Part shown: in pieces, positions 22,690 to 35,100 of the stretch
Numbering within the stretch: the first letter of the stretch is position 1
How the letters are laid out: each line of letters begins with the position of its first letter
Assembly: GCA_947650365.1 (NCBI GenBank)
Contig: OX393556.1
Location: 78,059,079-78,123,078 of the forward strand
Direction of reading: 5' to 3'
From: Chamaelirium japonicum
Lineage: Eukaryota; Streptophyta; Magnoliopsida; Liliales; Melanthiaceae
DNA: 64,000 bases
Made by a program: the position numbers and the translations under genes
Notes under the pieces: model-generated
What the model was told of the DNA's origin: nothing
Databases searched by the model: none
The model's input: the letters and a program-made list of their open reading frames with translations, nothing else

Positions 22690-25375
22690 GGGAGTTTGGG
22701 TTCTGCTGTGAATGTTACAGAGTTTGAGGCTAGTGTTGGTGCCCAGAAGGTGTTCGATGGCAACTCTGCTTTGGTTTTGGACTGTGCTTCAGTCAGACCT
22801 GATGGTAACCCAGTCTTGAGCACAACTGCCCGCCAGGTGTTTGCTGAAAGGTCTGAATCCTACCTGTCGAATCCACCTAGAGACTGCACTAACACCATCA
22901 AAACAGCAAGCTGACCCTTGCACTCAGTTGCACATCAGGTGGTTGGTGAAATGCTAGAACCTTGCCAGTCTATAGGAATTGCAGAAAAATTTTGTGGGAC
23001 ATGGTGATGCTTGGTTAGTGGGTGGCTCTGCTTATAATAGAGCACTAGATAATGCTTGGGGATCCATCCCGACCTCCTCACTCTATGATTTATCTCCTGA
23101 AGAGCTAAAGCTTTCATTCATCAAACCTAGCATTGTTTAGGGTAAGAAAGTTGCGATTTGTTCAAGGGAAGGACTACTTAAAATTGAATTTTTTTGAATC
23201 TATTCTCTTGTGGGATTTGTCATCGGGAAAAGACCATTATTTCCTCTTTTTAAAGCGACAGTAATGAGACTATGACATCCTAAGGGTAAGATGGAGCTAT
23301 TCTCACGTGAGAATGAATTATTCTTTTGTAGGTTTGATAATGAAGATAACTGCACAAGTATAATGAAACAGGGACTGTGAAACTTTCAAGGAAGTCCCAT
23401 GATCCTTAAAATGTGGGCTAGTGATCAATAGTATGGGAGGGAATTCTTGTCTACTATCCCTCTATGGGTCAGGTTTCCCAATCTTCAGGAGACACTTTGG
23501 TCTTTCGATGCACTAAGTCGGATGGGTAGTGTGTTGGGTACACCGATCGGGATGGATGCCCCTACGGCCGCGACCGTTGCGCACAAGGAAGGTGGACGGA
23601 TAAATTATGCTCGATTATGTGTGGAGATCAATATTAAGGATGATCTTCGTAACGAGGTTGAAGCTCGAAACGATGAAGGTATTCTCCTCTCTATGCAAAA
23701 GGTTGTCCACGATTGGAAGCCTTTGCGATGTCGAGCATGTCAGTCTTTTGATCACAATGAAGAAGCGTGTGTTGCCCACCCTTAGATCTCTAATGGATGG
23801 AAAAATTCCTCATTGATTGGGTCTAAAATGGCTAGGAAGAGTTGGAGGCCGACTGGAAATATTATATGCTCTAAGGCGGATGGGCTTTCTCCAACTAGAG
23901 CTCCTTCCTCCATATTGCAAGAGCAACTGGATTCCAATCAGTGGATCAAAGTGGCTACTAAGAGTAAAGGTAAAGCTCTCTTAAACTGTGGTGTTTTATG
24001 TCACGGGAATGGATCTCGATTTGAAGTGTTGGGGAGTCAAGAGGCCAGCGTTGATGTTGAGAATGGTGCTGCAGTTGGTGTTAGCGTTATGCTTGGTGTA
24101 GATGCAAATTTTCAGAATGACGTTGATGTAGGGCGAGCTGTTCCTGGGGACAATACTGAAGGTGCAGCTGTTGATGTTACGAATGTTGGTGGTGATAGTA
24201 TTGCTGATGTTACGCATGCAAATGCTGATGCTGTTGGCACAACAGTAGATGCTGAAGCCGTCCAAAGTGCTGTTGTAGAGTGGTGTTGTAGTTGGGAAAG
24301 TGGATGCTGCAATTGATGGTGGTGTTGCAAATGTTGTAGTTGATGCTGTTACGACAACAAATGTCGATGCAATTGCTGAAACTATGGGAGCTGGTGGAGA
24401 TGCTATTACCGTTGTATGTGAGCCGTGGCCTCTATAATTGAAGATGTTACGCAACCTAGTGGTTCGACAATTGCTGGTGTTATGAGAGCTGGGGGCGCTG
24501 TAACATATGCTGTTTCGCAAGCTGGTGGGATGGCAGAGGTTGCAGTTATTGATGTTATTACTCTAACAGTTGGTGTTGGTATGGATAATGTTACGCAGTC
24601 AGTGGCTGCTGTAATTGCTGATGTTACGCCAGTTGGTGCTGAAGGCGACATGATTGAATTTGGGGGTCTTGCAGAAGTTGTTCATCGGGGAGAAGGTCCT
24701 ACCAAATCCCCTGCAAGTGAGGTCCTCAGTTCTACAGGAGGAGGACGCAGGCCGTGGTGTTGGCTGCCATTTGGGATCTTTTTTGCGGAGGAGGAAGGCT
24801 CATTCCTCTCGATCGCTCTACGTATTCCATCCCTTGAGCGAGCAAATATTTATCATCGGGAGGGGTCCTTGGTAGATCCAGCTTTTCAGCAAGAGGAGGA
24901 TATGGGGGCCTCTCTTCCCCACTCGGTGGCTCCTGAGGATAATCCGATCCCTTCATATAATTCAGGGAGGGTAAGCTACCTCCTCACCTCTCTAACTGCC
25001 CTTTTAATCGTACGATGCCCAACCCAGCTTATATGGATTCCTCTAGACCAGTGGTGGACTCGATGGTTGGTACATCTCGCGCTAAAGAGTTATGGCCAAA
25101 GGTTCCTTTTGATCGAGTTGCAAGGAGTAAGGGTGCCGGTTGATGCGGCTCTCCTGCTTTTGTTGCATGTGTAGCTTGTGTACGCTAATATAGTAGTTGT
25201 TGTTTGGTATGTATGCTCACTTTTGAGCGTGTGTAGGGAGTGTCTTGCTCACCCGTTGGAGTTTTTTTCTTGATTTTGCTTCTGTTTGCTCATTCAGAGT
25301 AAAACCATGATCTGTAATTCTTCGTTCTACTATTAATTAATTTATTTATCTGTCAAAAGTAAAAGTGCAACGTAT
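22690..25375 (+). pseudogene. Decayed L1-type LINE with ORF1 (DUF4283 and zinc knuckle), ORF2 missing
   Basis: The frame at 23447-23785 reads STIPLWVRFPNLQETLWSFD, then RINYARLCVEI and WKPLRCRACQSFDHNEEAC. This is the DUF4283-type RNA-binding domain followed by a CCHC-like knuckle found in ORF1 of plant LINEs. Upstream, FSRENELFFCRFDNEDNC-like and ILKMWASDQ residues (about 23290-23430) continue the domain in the same direction with stops. Downstream, 24040-24650 is a low-complexity Val/Asp/Ala/Thr region rich in ADVT-type phrases with at least one frameshift. A further frame (about 25020-25140) reads MDSSRPVVDSMVGTSRAKEL. The copy ends in a noncoding tail with TTATTTATCTGTCAAAAGTAAAAG. No endonuclease or reverse transcriptase was found, so ORF2 is deleted. 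Confidence 0.65.
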
Positions 25376-25657
25376 CCATTGAGAGTTCCAATCTCCTCGT
25401 GTCGATATCCGTCGCTCCGTCGGTGGGCCCGGTGCAAACCTTTGGGTCGCCAGCCATTATGCGGCTGTGGTGCATGCCGGGCCCACGACGGGGGCGAGGG
25501 ACGGCAGGAGACCTGAACTCATCCGTTGGATAGCAAAAATGCTCTCAATTGTGTGGGTGTGAAAACGGACGACATTCCAATCACACACTTTTCGGCCCAT
25601 TGCCAGCCCTGATCCACAACAAAGACTACTAAAAGAAGTCCGAAAGCCCATCTGGCT

Positions 25658-25664
25658 ACGTGGC
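25658..25664 (+). promoter_or_regulatory. ABRE/G-box-like ACGTGGC
   Basis: ACGTGGC is the core bound by bZIP factors of the ABF/AREB group (known). A second ACGTGG lies at 25714-25719. Function here is inferred only. Confidence 0.4.
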
Positions 25665-25725
25665 ACCTGGAAAGAAGGAAGATCCCTCAGCAGTCACTCG
25701 CTCACCGCCGGCTACGTGGTCTACC

Positions 25726-25814
25726 AAACCCTAGAACAGCCCCCCCTCCCTCTCTCTCTCTCTCTCTCTCCTCTGCTTCTCTCTCTGTTCACACCGCAAA
25801 CCCTAGAAACCCTA
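25726..25814 (+). promoter_or_regulatory. Telo-boxes flanking a CT microsatellite in the leader
   Basis: AAACCCTAG at 25726-25734 and AAACCCTAGAAACCCTA at 25798-25814 bracket a CT run (about 25750-25790). Telo-boxes are common in promoters and leaders of plant growth-related genes. Confidence 0.5.
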
Positions 25815-25953
25815 TCCTTTGTGCGGGCCGTTGCGTGCACGCTGATAGATAGAAACGTAGGCGTGTCCCCGAAGCGATCCCCCCAACCCCCCCGCTCACT
25901 GCTCTCGCTCTCTGAGGCCACGGATTCGATCACCATCTGCTTCATTGAGGGAG

Positions 25954-25992
25954 ATGCTGATGGTGTTGGGAGGATATGGAGGGTATTGTTAG
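25954..25992 (+). CDS. Short uORF overlapping the PP2C start codon
   Basis: ATG at 25954 opens a 12-codon frame (MLMVLGGYGGYC) that stops at 25992, inside exon 1 and in a different frame from the main start at 25976. A second ATG at 25960 is in the same short frame. If translated, it would compete with initiation at the main start. Whether it is used is unknown. Confidence 0.4.
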   Translation: MLMVLGGYGGYC

Positions 25993-26122
25993 AGGCCAAG
26001 AGAATGGCGGTTCGAGCGACGGCCGGCCGCCGAACCCCCTCGCCGGAGCATACCGGCAGGGCTTCAGCGGCGGCCGCGTCGCCTCTCCCTGCAAGCCCAT
26101 GCTTGTTCGCCACGCTTCTTTA
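25976..26122 (+). CDS. DBP1-like: PP2C exon 1 (residues 1-49)
   Basis: Encodes the N-terminal 49 residues, ending PMLVRHASL, without catalytic motifs. The donor is TTTA|GTAAGT at 26123, a perfect consensus. The exon is GC-rich toward its end (CGGCGGCCGCGTCG). The joined junction HASL|VKTKIS keeps the phase and reads like the known DBP1-type N terminus, which is why I assign this distant exon to the gene. Confidence 0.85.
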
Positions 26123-29100
26123 GTAAGTCATCTGTCTTCCTTTTTCCTTCCCCCTGGCTGTAGTTATGGTTGCCTTTCCAGATCTCGCTGTTAGTTTGTT
26201 ATTTGGTGTGTTTGGCAACTAGGGTTTCATGGCAGGATCCTTTCTGGGTGGCAGTTCTTGTCCCCAAATTACAGAATCTTTTCTGGGTTTTGCAACCGGC
26301 TATCTAACATACTTTTATTGTTTATTTGTTTCATGGATCACACACAATATATATTTTTTTTTTCACTTCATCACTATCAAGAGATTTGCATGGCTGTTTA
26401 GTGTAGAAGGGGGATCCATGTATATTTGTCAGAGGTAGACTAATGAAACATATAACCTTTTTAAGCTGGATTTTGAAGTAACCCCTTAGTTGTTCATTGT
26501 GATCTAGTGTTTCTCTTGTTTAATATTCCTTATCTGATGAGTTATAAAGTTTCAAGATAATATCTTGAATCTCAATTTGGGGACCAAGTGATGGAGAGCT
26601 GATTGAGATGCATGCATATGCAATGGAGAACAAGAAAGGGGCATGGATTTGCATGGAAGAGGCAAGGAAGGGAAGGGGAAGATCAAAAATAAGAAAGCGA
26701 GGGAAAGGCCTAAAAGACATGAACTAACATGCATGCAAGTGATTAGCATTGCAATGAAAATTTTGGTAGCCTTTGATAGGAATGATTCATAAAGGGGTTT
26801 CTATGAAGCCAACCTGAAATAGTTGGGACAACACTTGCTGGTTATACTTTTGGTATCGATTGAACTCACTTGCTTCCAGGTATTGTAGTCTTAATTTATA
26901 AAAAGTTGGGAAGCATTGGAAGTTTTCATTCTCTTTTTAACTCCTGGAACACTCATATTGCAAGTGTAATCACATGAACTCCTTTTTCTTGTAATTAGTG
27001 ATGAGAGAATCATGTGATAAACTTACCATAGAAAGTTGGTAGGCCATGAAAGCTCATGACTTTGTATGCTAATCAATTTTCAAGAAATAAGTAGATCCAA
27101 GTAATGTGTCTAATATATCAAGTCATGATTGCTAACCTATACTTTATTGATAACTTGGTTGTCAACATCTTCTAACTGTCCTTTGCGAAATTTGTGAATG
27201 TTACAAGTGTTAGGATTGTTTCCTAAAAACCAATTTAGTTCATTTGACATCAGGTTGCGAATCATTTTAAGCATTCTTTGAATACACATGTGATATATGA
27301 CATCACTCACAAGGACAACACATGTGGATAAGGGCCCACAAGTTTCATGGTAGGTGAATTGGTGCATATCGTGTGACCCAAGTATATCAAAAGTCTGTCA
27401 CCAGTATGGTTGCAATGAGTCGAGCCAAACTAAGCTTTGGTATGTTTGAGCTCGGATTGATTCAGTTAGCAATCTAACCGAGCTAAGCTTTGGCATTTGA
27501 GCTTGGCTTGTTTATTAAATGAGCATAAACTCCAACCTTGGGCTTGACATAGTTAATAATTAAACAAACTCCAACGAGCTCTTATTGAGCTTGTTTGTGA
27601 ACCCTAGGCTTGGTCATCAGCTTAGGCTATAGCGCTCAGAGTAGGTAGAAGAGTTATGTGGATTATCATAGGAGAGCCTTGGCATTTGAAGTAGGATATT
27701 TCGTATTTCTAAAAATCTCCTCTCGGAAAGGAATCTGATGATTCGACAAGAAAGGAAAGTTGGCTCCCCAATATGTGGGTCCCTACGAAATTATTGGGAA
27801 GATGGGTCCCGCAGCGTACCGCCTGGCCTTACCACAAAACTTGGGTGTACACCCCGTATTCCTCTTCTCCATGCTGCGAAAGAACAAACCCGATCCCTCT
27901 CATATTCTTCAGGAAGATAAATGTATTGTACGAAGAGATTTTGATTAAAATTTTGGACTTTAAAGAAAAGGTCATTCTCAACAAAAGCATCCCAACGGTC
28001 AAAGTCCTCTGGCAATGTCATGGAGAGGAGGAAACAACCTGGGAGCTGGAAGTAGATGTGCGGAAGCAATACCCTCAGTTGTTTGCTGATTAAAGGTACA
28101 TTGAAATTTTCGAGGAGACTCACCAGTATGGTTGCAATGAGTCGAGCCAAACTAAGCTTTGGTATGTTTGAGCTCGGATTGATTCAGTTAGCAATCTAAC
28201 CGAGCTAAGCTTTGGCATTTGAGCTTGGCTTGTTTATTAAATGAGCATAAACTCCAACCTTGGGCTTGACATAGTTAATAATTAAACAAACTCCAACGAG
28301 CTCTTATTGAGCTTGTTTGTGAACCCTAGGCTTGGTCATCAGCTTAGGCTATAGCGCTCAGAGTAGGTAGAAGAGTTATGTGGATTATCATAGGAGAGCC
28401 TTGGCATTTGAAGTAGGATATTTCGTATTTCTAAAAATCTCCTCTCGGAAAGAAATCTGATGATTCGACAAGAAAGGAAAGTTGGCACCCCAATATGTGG
28501 GTCCCTACGAAATTATTGGGAAGATGGGTCCCGCAGCGTACCGCTTGGCCTTACCACAAAACTTGGGTGTACACCCCGTATTCCTCTTCTCCATGCTGCG
28601 AAAGAACAAACCCGATCCCTCTCATATTCTTCAGGAAGATAAATGTATTGTACGAAGAGATTTTGATTAAAATTTTGGACTTTAAAGAAAAGGTCATTCT
28701 CAACAAAAGCATCCCGATGGTCAAAGTCCTCTGGCAATGTCATGGAGAGGAGGAAACAACCTGGGAGCTGGAAGTAGATGTGCGGAAGCAATACCCTCAG
28801 TTGTTTGCTGATTAAAGGTACATTGAAATTTTCGAGGAGACTCACCAGTATGGTTGCAATGAGTCGAGCCAAACTAAGCTTTGGTATGTTTGAGCTCGGA
28901 TTGATTCAGTTAGCAATCTAACCGAGCTAAGCTTTGGCATTTGAGCTTGGCTTGTTTATTAAATGAGCATAAACTCCAACCTTGGGCTTGACATAGTTAA
29001 TAATTAAACAAACTCCAACGAGCTCTTATTGAGCTTGTTTGTGAACCCTAGGCTTGGTCATCAGCTTAGGCTATAGCGCTCAGAGTAGGTAGAAGAGTTA

Positions 29101-32100
29101 TGTGGATTATCATAGGAGAGCCTTGGCATTTGAAGTAGGATATTTCGTATTTCTAAAAATCTCCTCTCGGAAAGGAATCTGATGATTCGACAAGAAAGGA
29201 AAGTTGGCACCCCAATATGTGGGTCCCTACGAAATTATTGGGAAGATGGGTCCCGCAGCGTACCGCCTGGCCTTACCACAAAACTTGGGTGTACACCCCG
29301 TATTCCTCTTCTCCATGCTGCGAAAGAACAAACCCGATCCCTCTCATATTCTTCAGGAAGATAAATGTATTGTACGAAGAGATTTTGATTAAAATTTTGG
29401 ACTTTAAAGAAAAGGTCATTCTCAACAAAAGCATCCCGATGGTCAAAGTCCTCTGGCAATGTCATGGAGAGGAGGAAACAACCTGGGAGCTGGAAGTAGA
29501 TGTGCGGAAGCAATACCCTCAGTTGTTTGCTGATTAAACGTACATTGAAATTTTCGAGGAGACTCACCAGTATGGTTGCAATGAGTCGAGCCAAACTAAG
29601 CTTTGGTATGTTTGAGCTCGGATTGATTCAGTTAGCAATCTAACCGAGCTAAGCTTTGGCATTTGAGCTTGGCTTGTTTATTAAATGAGCATAAACTCCA
29701 ACCTTGGGCTTGACATAGTTAATAATTAAACAAACTCCAACGAGCTCTTATTGAGCTTGTTTGTGAACCCTAGGCTTGGTCATCAGCTTAGGCTATAGCG
29801 CTCAGAGTAGGTAGAAGAGTTATGTGGATTATCATAGGAGAGCCTTGGCATTTGAAGTAGGATATTTCGTATTTCTAAAAATCTCCTCTCGGAAAGGAAA
29901 CTGATGATTCGACAAGAAAGGAAAGTTGGCACCCCGATATGTGGGTCCCTACGAAATTATTGGGAAGATGGGTCCCGCAGCGTACCGCCTAGCCTTACCA
30001 CAAAACTTGGGTGTACACCCCGTATTCCACTTCTCCATGCTGCGAAAGAGCAAACCCGATCCCTCTCATATTCTTCAGGAAGATAAATGTATTGTACGAA
30101 GAGATTTTGATTAAAATTTTGGACTTTAAAGAAAGGTCATTCTCAACAAAAGCATCCCGATGGTCAAAGTCCTCTGGCAATGTCATGGAGAGGAGGAAAC
30201 AACCTGGGAGCTGGAAGTAGATGTGTGGAAGCAATACCCTCAGTTGTTTGCTGATTAAAGGTACATTGTTTAAACCATTCTTATTATAATTGTTTAAACC
30301 ATTCTTAAATAAAAAGCTGATCAGAACATGCTCAAAACGCAAAACCAAGCTCGTCATTGCGTCCGGATCGTCAAAACGACTAAAAATCATGTATATACTT
30401 TTATTATTTGACTAACTCCAAGTTAGGAAAAAATTAAAAATAAAAATAAAAAAATAGTTGGAAGCGAGATTTGAATCCCCAACCCATAATTTAAATACCA
30501 AATGTCCTAACCAAGAAGCTAATCAGCTCATATGTATGCTTGACCATAATTATATTAAATAAAGGCATAGGAAAACTGAAGAGTCTTTTAAGCTGAAAAG
30601 ATCATTCTGTTCTCCATAACAAATAAGAGGCTCTTCAGTCTTCAATAACAACCTTATAATTGCTATTAAGAACAAATTTATAACCAATAATCCCTGACCT
30701 TTCAAAATTCCTCAAATCAGTATAAATATGACATTTTCCTCCAAACCATTCACCACCTCGGGATTTGCACCAACCAACCACCGATGCCATTTGTCGCCAG
30801 CACTGTTCTAAAAAGCGGTCCGGGCGGCCGACTAGGCGGCCGCCTAGGCGTTTTAGGGGGTTGGTCGCTTCGCTTCAGCATTAAGTGGCACTGCAGGCGG
30901 GCGCCTAGGCGGGTTGAACAAAGGCGGGCGCCTTATCTATTAATCAAGGAAATTTTTAAGATTAATAGTGTATACAAGAAACAATATGATACTTTAAGAT
31001 AGAGAAACTATATTATAGTCAAATTTTTAGAAGTTCATACATGTCAATGCTAGGGGGAGTTACATTATTCTCCATGATGGATATTTATCATTACATTTTA
31101 ATTGTGGTTAGGGTTGGCAATGGATCGGGTTCGGGTCGGACCCTACCCAAATCCATATCTATAACTATTCAGGTATGGCATGGTCCATACATGATCCATA
31201 CCCATTCGGGTATAAGAGGGTCCATATCGGATCTATACCCATTTGGGTTTTGGGTTTTGGCTCGGGTTTCAGTAATGAATTGGGTTGAAGTTTTCTTTCT
31301 CCACCATATGCAATTACTTGAGGAAGAAAAATATTTCAATGTATTGTGATGAAATGTTTAAGAAGCTCTTACGATTTTTTATTATATTGATTCTTGAATG
31401 GTATGAGTTTGGATAGAATTTGGATAACAATATATGATTGGTTGGAATTTGGGTACATCACAATAAAGTTGGAGTACAACTGTATTATCTAGTATACTCA
31501 AGTTAGAGGGACAATCGGGTATAGGTATTGAGGTAACCATACCGAAATACCCTTACCCACCCAATCTCCTCCTCCCTTTTCATAAAACATTTATATTCAG
31601 ATCGGTTGTTTTGACGTTTGCATATGTAAAACTTTCTATTATTGTTTTTTTATATAGAATTATGAATTTATATATACATATATATAGAATATATATTATA
31701 TATTTTATATAGGTGGGCGTCCACCTTTTTCTCCGGGCGCCCGCCTTCCGCCTTCCGCCTTGAAACCACTTGCCCGCCCGCCTTCCGCCTTCCGCCTTGA
31801 AACCACTTGCCCGCCCGCCTTCCGCCTTCCGTTCTTAAATTGCATACTGTTTACCTGGACAGTGGGCCAAAATGGGTTAGGTCCATTTAAATAACCAGGC
31901 TTAGTTTGACCTAACCCCATTAGTTCAGTCCAATCAAGCCACTATTATATCAAACAAAAAATATATAGATTAAAATATTAAATTATTTCTTATATATGCA
32001 ACTCTATATGATTACTAACAACCACCCACTAGCCTCTTTGAGTTAAGGATTCTTTTTGGCCATTCCGGGCAAAATCTAACTCGGAATTGAGCCCCGTTTG

Positions 32101-35100
32101 CGGTCAAGGACTCATAACAGAAAGGTTTAACACATATAAAAATATGAATCACCCTCTACATAACTATAATACCACTATATAGCAAAATAAACCCAAATGT
32201 TTATATTGGTGACCATAACTCGGTCGTTCGATATCGGAATTCCATTCCGACAAAGACCCTGAATCCTCACCTGATAAGGCCACTATAATAGGATATTGAA
32301 ATCTCACTTAATCAAATATTCTAACTTAATATATGCTTCCAAGTTATAATCAACACCAAAGAACACCTCCCAAAGGAACCAGCACTCAGCTCCACTCAGG
32401 TCGGGGAACTGTCTTGAAAATTCTCTCAATACACATGTGATTAGAGTTATAACCGTACTAATAAATGAATTCACTTCTATCATAGAGTGTGGAAAACTTG
32501 ATCAGTTGAGGGTGTGGAGTTAGCTCGGGTTATACCAAAATGACTATGGGTGTGGATTTAGCCCGGTTGAGGCCGAAACAACTATGGGTATGAAGCTAGC
32601 TCGGGTAAGACCGAAACGACTCTGGGTATGAGGCTTTGTTCCGAACTGAGGCTTAAAAGAATCTCGAATTGATCAATGCTTCCACGCTAATGATGAAACA
32701 TATGATTAACATGTTAATATCTCTACCTCTTATATATTATGAGGAAATTCTTAGTAAATGTGGAACCTATGAGTCTATGTGGATAATAATGGCTCACCCT
32801 CTGTAGATGATATTGCTACAGATATTAACTTTACAGGAGGACTAAGAGCAGAAGGAGGCTTGGAGGAGGTTGGAGACCTAGTCTACGAACTCGACTTAGA
32901 GCCCAGGATAGGAGAGCAACAATAGTAAAAAAGAGAAATTATTTTATATATATTTTCCTTTTCAGAAACTCGTGATATAATGAACTTTTTGTGATAAATA
33001 AAACAACTCGTTTTTCATACTACTTATTGTGGGATTTGATGATACGCAGTTGTAATTTTTTTTAACACCCCGATATTTTTATGGTTGGAATCATAGTTAC
33101 CAAATCGGCCTTTTTTTGAAAAAAACGCGTATAGAACGCGTATCGATCCGAAGACGTAGTAAACAAGAAAAAAACTCGTTTTTTTGAAAAAACCTTACGT
33201 ATGCGTTTTATACGCGTTTAAAACGAAAAAAACACGTATAAAACACGTATAAAACACATTGGGTTTGGTCCGGGTTTAAATTGGGTTCGGGTTTTATTTT
33301 ATTCGTGCTTAATAAACGCATATGCTATATGTTTTGAACTTTTGATTACTTAATGTTGGAAAATGACATATATACAGACTTGGTATAATTTTTAAGATTT
33401 TTTTGTTTTTTCCGATGTTTTCACGTTTTTTTCCCGTTTTTTCCGTTTTCATCGTATCTTTCCGATTTTTTCCTTTGTCGTTTTTTTCTCGTTTTCCGAC
33501 TTGGTAACTATGGTTGGAATAAACCATATTAATATCGGTGCGTTTGAACTTGGTATCAGTTGTTGCCCTGAATGGCCAAAAAGCATCATTAACTTAAAGA
33601 GGCTGGTGGGTTGCCTTTAGTAATAATATAGAGTTGCGTATATAAGAAATAGTTTAATCCTTTAATCTATATATTTTTGTTTGATATAACAATGACTTGA
33701 TTGAGCTATAAACTAATGGGCTTGGGCCCAACAAAGCTTGGTTATTTAATGGGCCGAACCTATTTGGGCCACTGTCCAGTGAACAATATGCAGTGTAGAC
33801 CCACTGATATGGGCTTCGGTCCAGACTAAGTGGGTTGCAGGCCCACTAAGGATATCGGGGTGTTAGAAAAGAATGACGTAATACCATCAAATCCATGGTA
33901 TGTAGTAGGAAAAACATGCCATTTTATTCATCATGAGAAGTTTATTACATCGCGAGTTTTTGAAAAGGAAAATACATATAAAATTATTACTAGCTTCTTG
34001 ACTACTGCTGTTTTCCTTCTATCTCGGGCTCCAGGTAGGGTTCGTAGACTGGGTCTCCAACCTTCTTGATTACTGTTGGTCCCAATCTTTTTCATCTAAA
34101 GTTAGTATTTGCAGCAATATCATCTACAGGGGGTGAGCCATTATTATCAACATAGGCTCAGTAGGTCACACATTTACCAATAATTTTTCCATAATATATA
34201 AGATATAGAGATATGAACATGTTGGCCATAAATTTCATCATTTATTAGCGTGTAACCATTGATCAATTGGAGATTCTTTTAGGCTTCACCCGAGACAAGA
34301 TGATGCAAAACAAATGCATGTGGACATGAAATCAGTAGTTTAATTGTACTAGCAGTGTTTCGCTATGAATTAAAAGTTTCAGGTATGAAGTTTTATTCAA
34401 GCCATCAGCAGGGAATAATGGGTTTAAAGAAACTACTCGCATCAGACAGTTCGATCTCAGTTCTAAGAATTACAATGAATAATGCTTAACTTAAACGGCA
34501 AGAGTCCGTCCCGCAATATCAAATGCTAATGAACTTAACAGGCAGGTAGGGACGCACAACCTCACGAAGATGGACAGCAGTCGGCACAGATAATATACTG
34601 GAGGTTTGACTGATGGAACATAAAGGTACCTTGCCGGTAGGGAAGTCCTTACTGGGGAAGTGATGACGGTGCGGGGACGCCAACGTCACAAGCCACGCGC
34701 TCCTCCACGCTCTCTTCTTCGTCCAAGGAAGGGGGAGTTGATGTCGAGGTATCCGTCGCCGTCTGGGATCAGGCCGTGATCCCCATCGGCGTCAGTCATA
34801 CACACAGCGGAGGGTATCGAGAATACGGGTTCGGAGTTGTGGAGATCGGGTCGGGTCAGGTCGGGTCGGGTTGGCTGCGAAGGGAAGAGAGGGGAAGGGC
34901 AAAGGGGTCGGGTCGGGTGGCTGTGAAGGGAAGAAAGGGAAGGGCAGAGGGGCTGGGCGCGGGTCGGCGGTCGGAGAGGAGGCGGGGGCCAGTCGCAGGG
35001 GCGGCGGGCTGGGATCGGGTCGGCGGGCGGAGAGGGGGCCGGGGGGCGACCGCAGGGTGGCAGCGGGGCTCGGGCCGGCGCAGGAGGAGGGCGACAGGGG

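Larger units (their letters stand above)
25380..25975 (+). promoter_or_regulatory. Promoter and 5' leader region of the PP2C gene
   Basis: This is the non-repetitive stretch between the LINE tail and the start codon. It contains two ACGTGG motifs (25658-25664 as ACGTGGC, and 25714-25719), a CT-rich leader and telo-boxes. The transcription start is not determinable here. The CT run and AAACCCTA boxes are typical of plant 5' leaders (general knowledge), which suggests transcription begins upstream of about 25740. Confidence 0.55.

Noticed and set aside
23996..24520. Minus-strand Thr/Ser/Asn-rich frame
   Set aside because: It is the complement of the low-complexity GTTGATGCT region of LINE ORF1.
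25716..26123. A 135-codon frame overlapping exon 1
   Set aside because: It begins at a GTG in the promoter, is Ser/Leu-rich because of the CT run, and is out of frame with the PP2C product.
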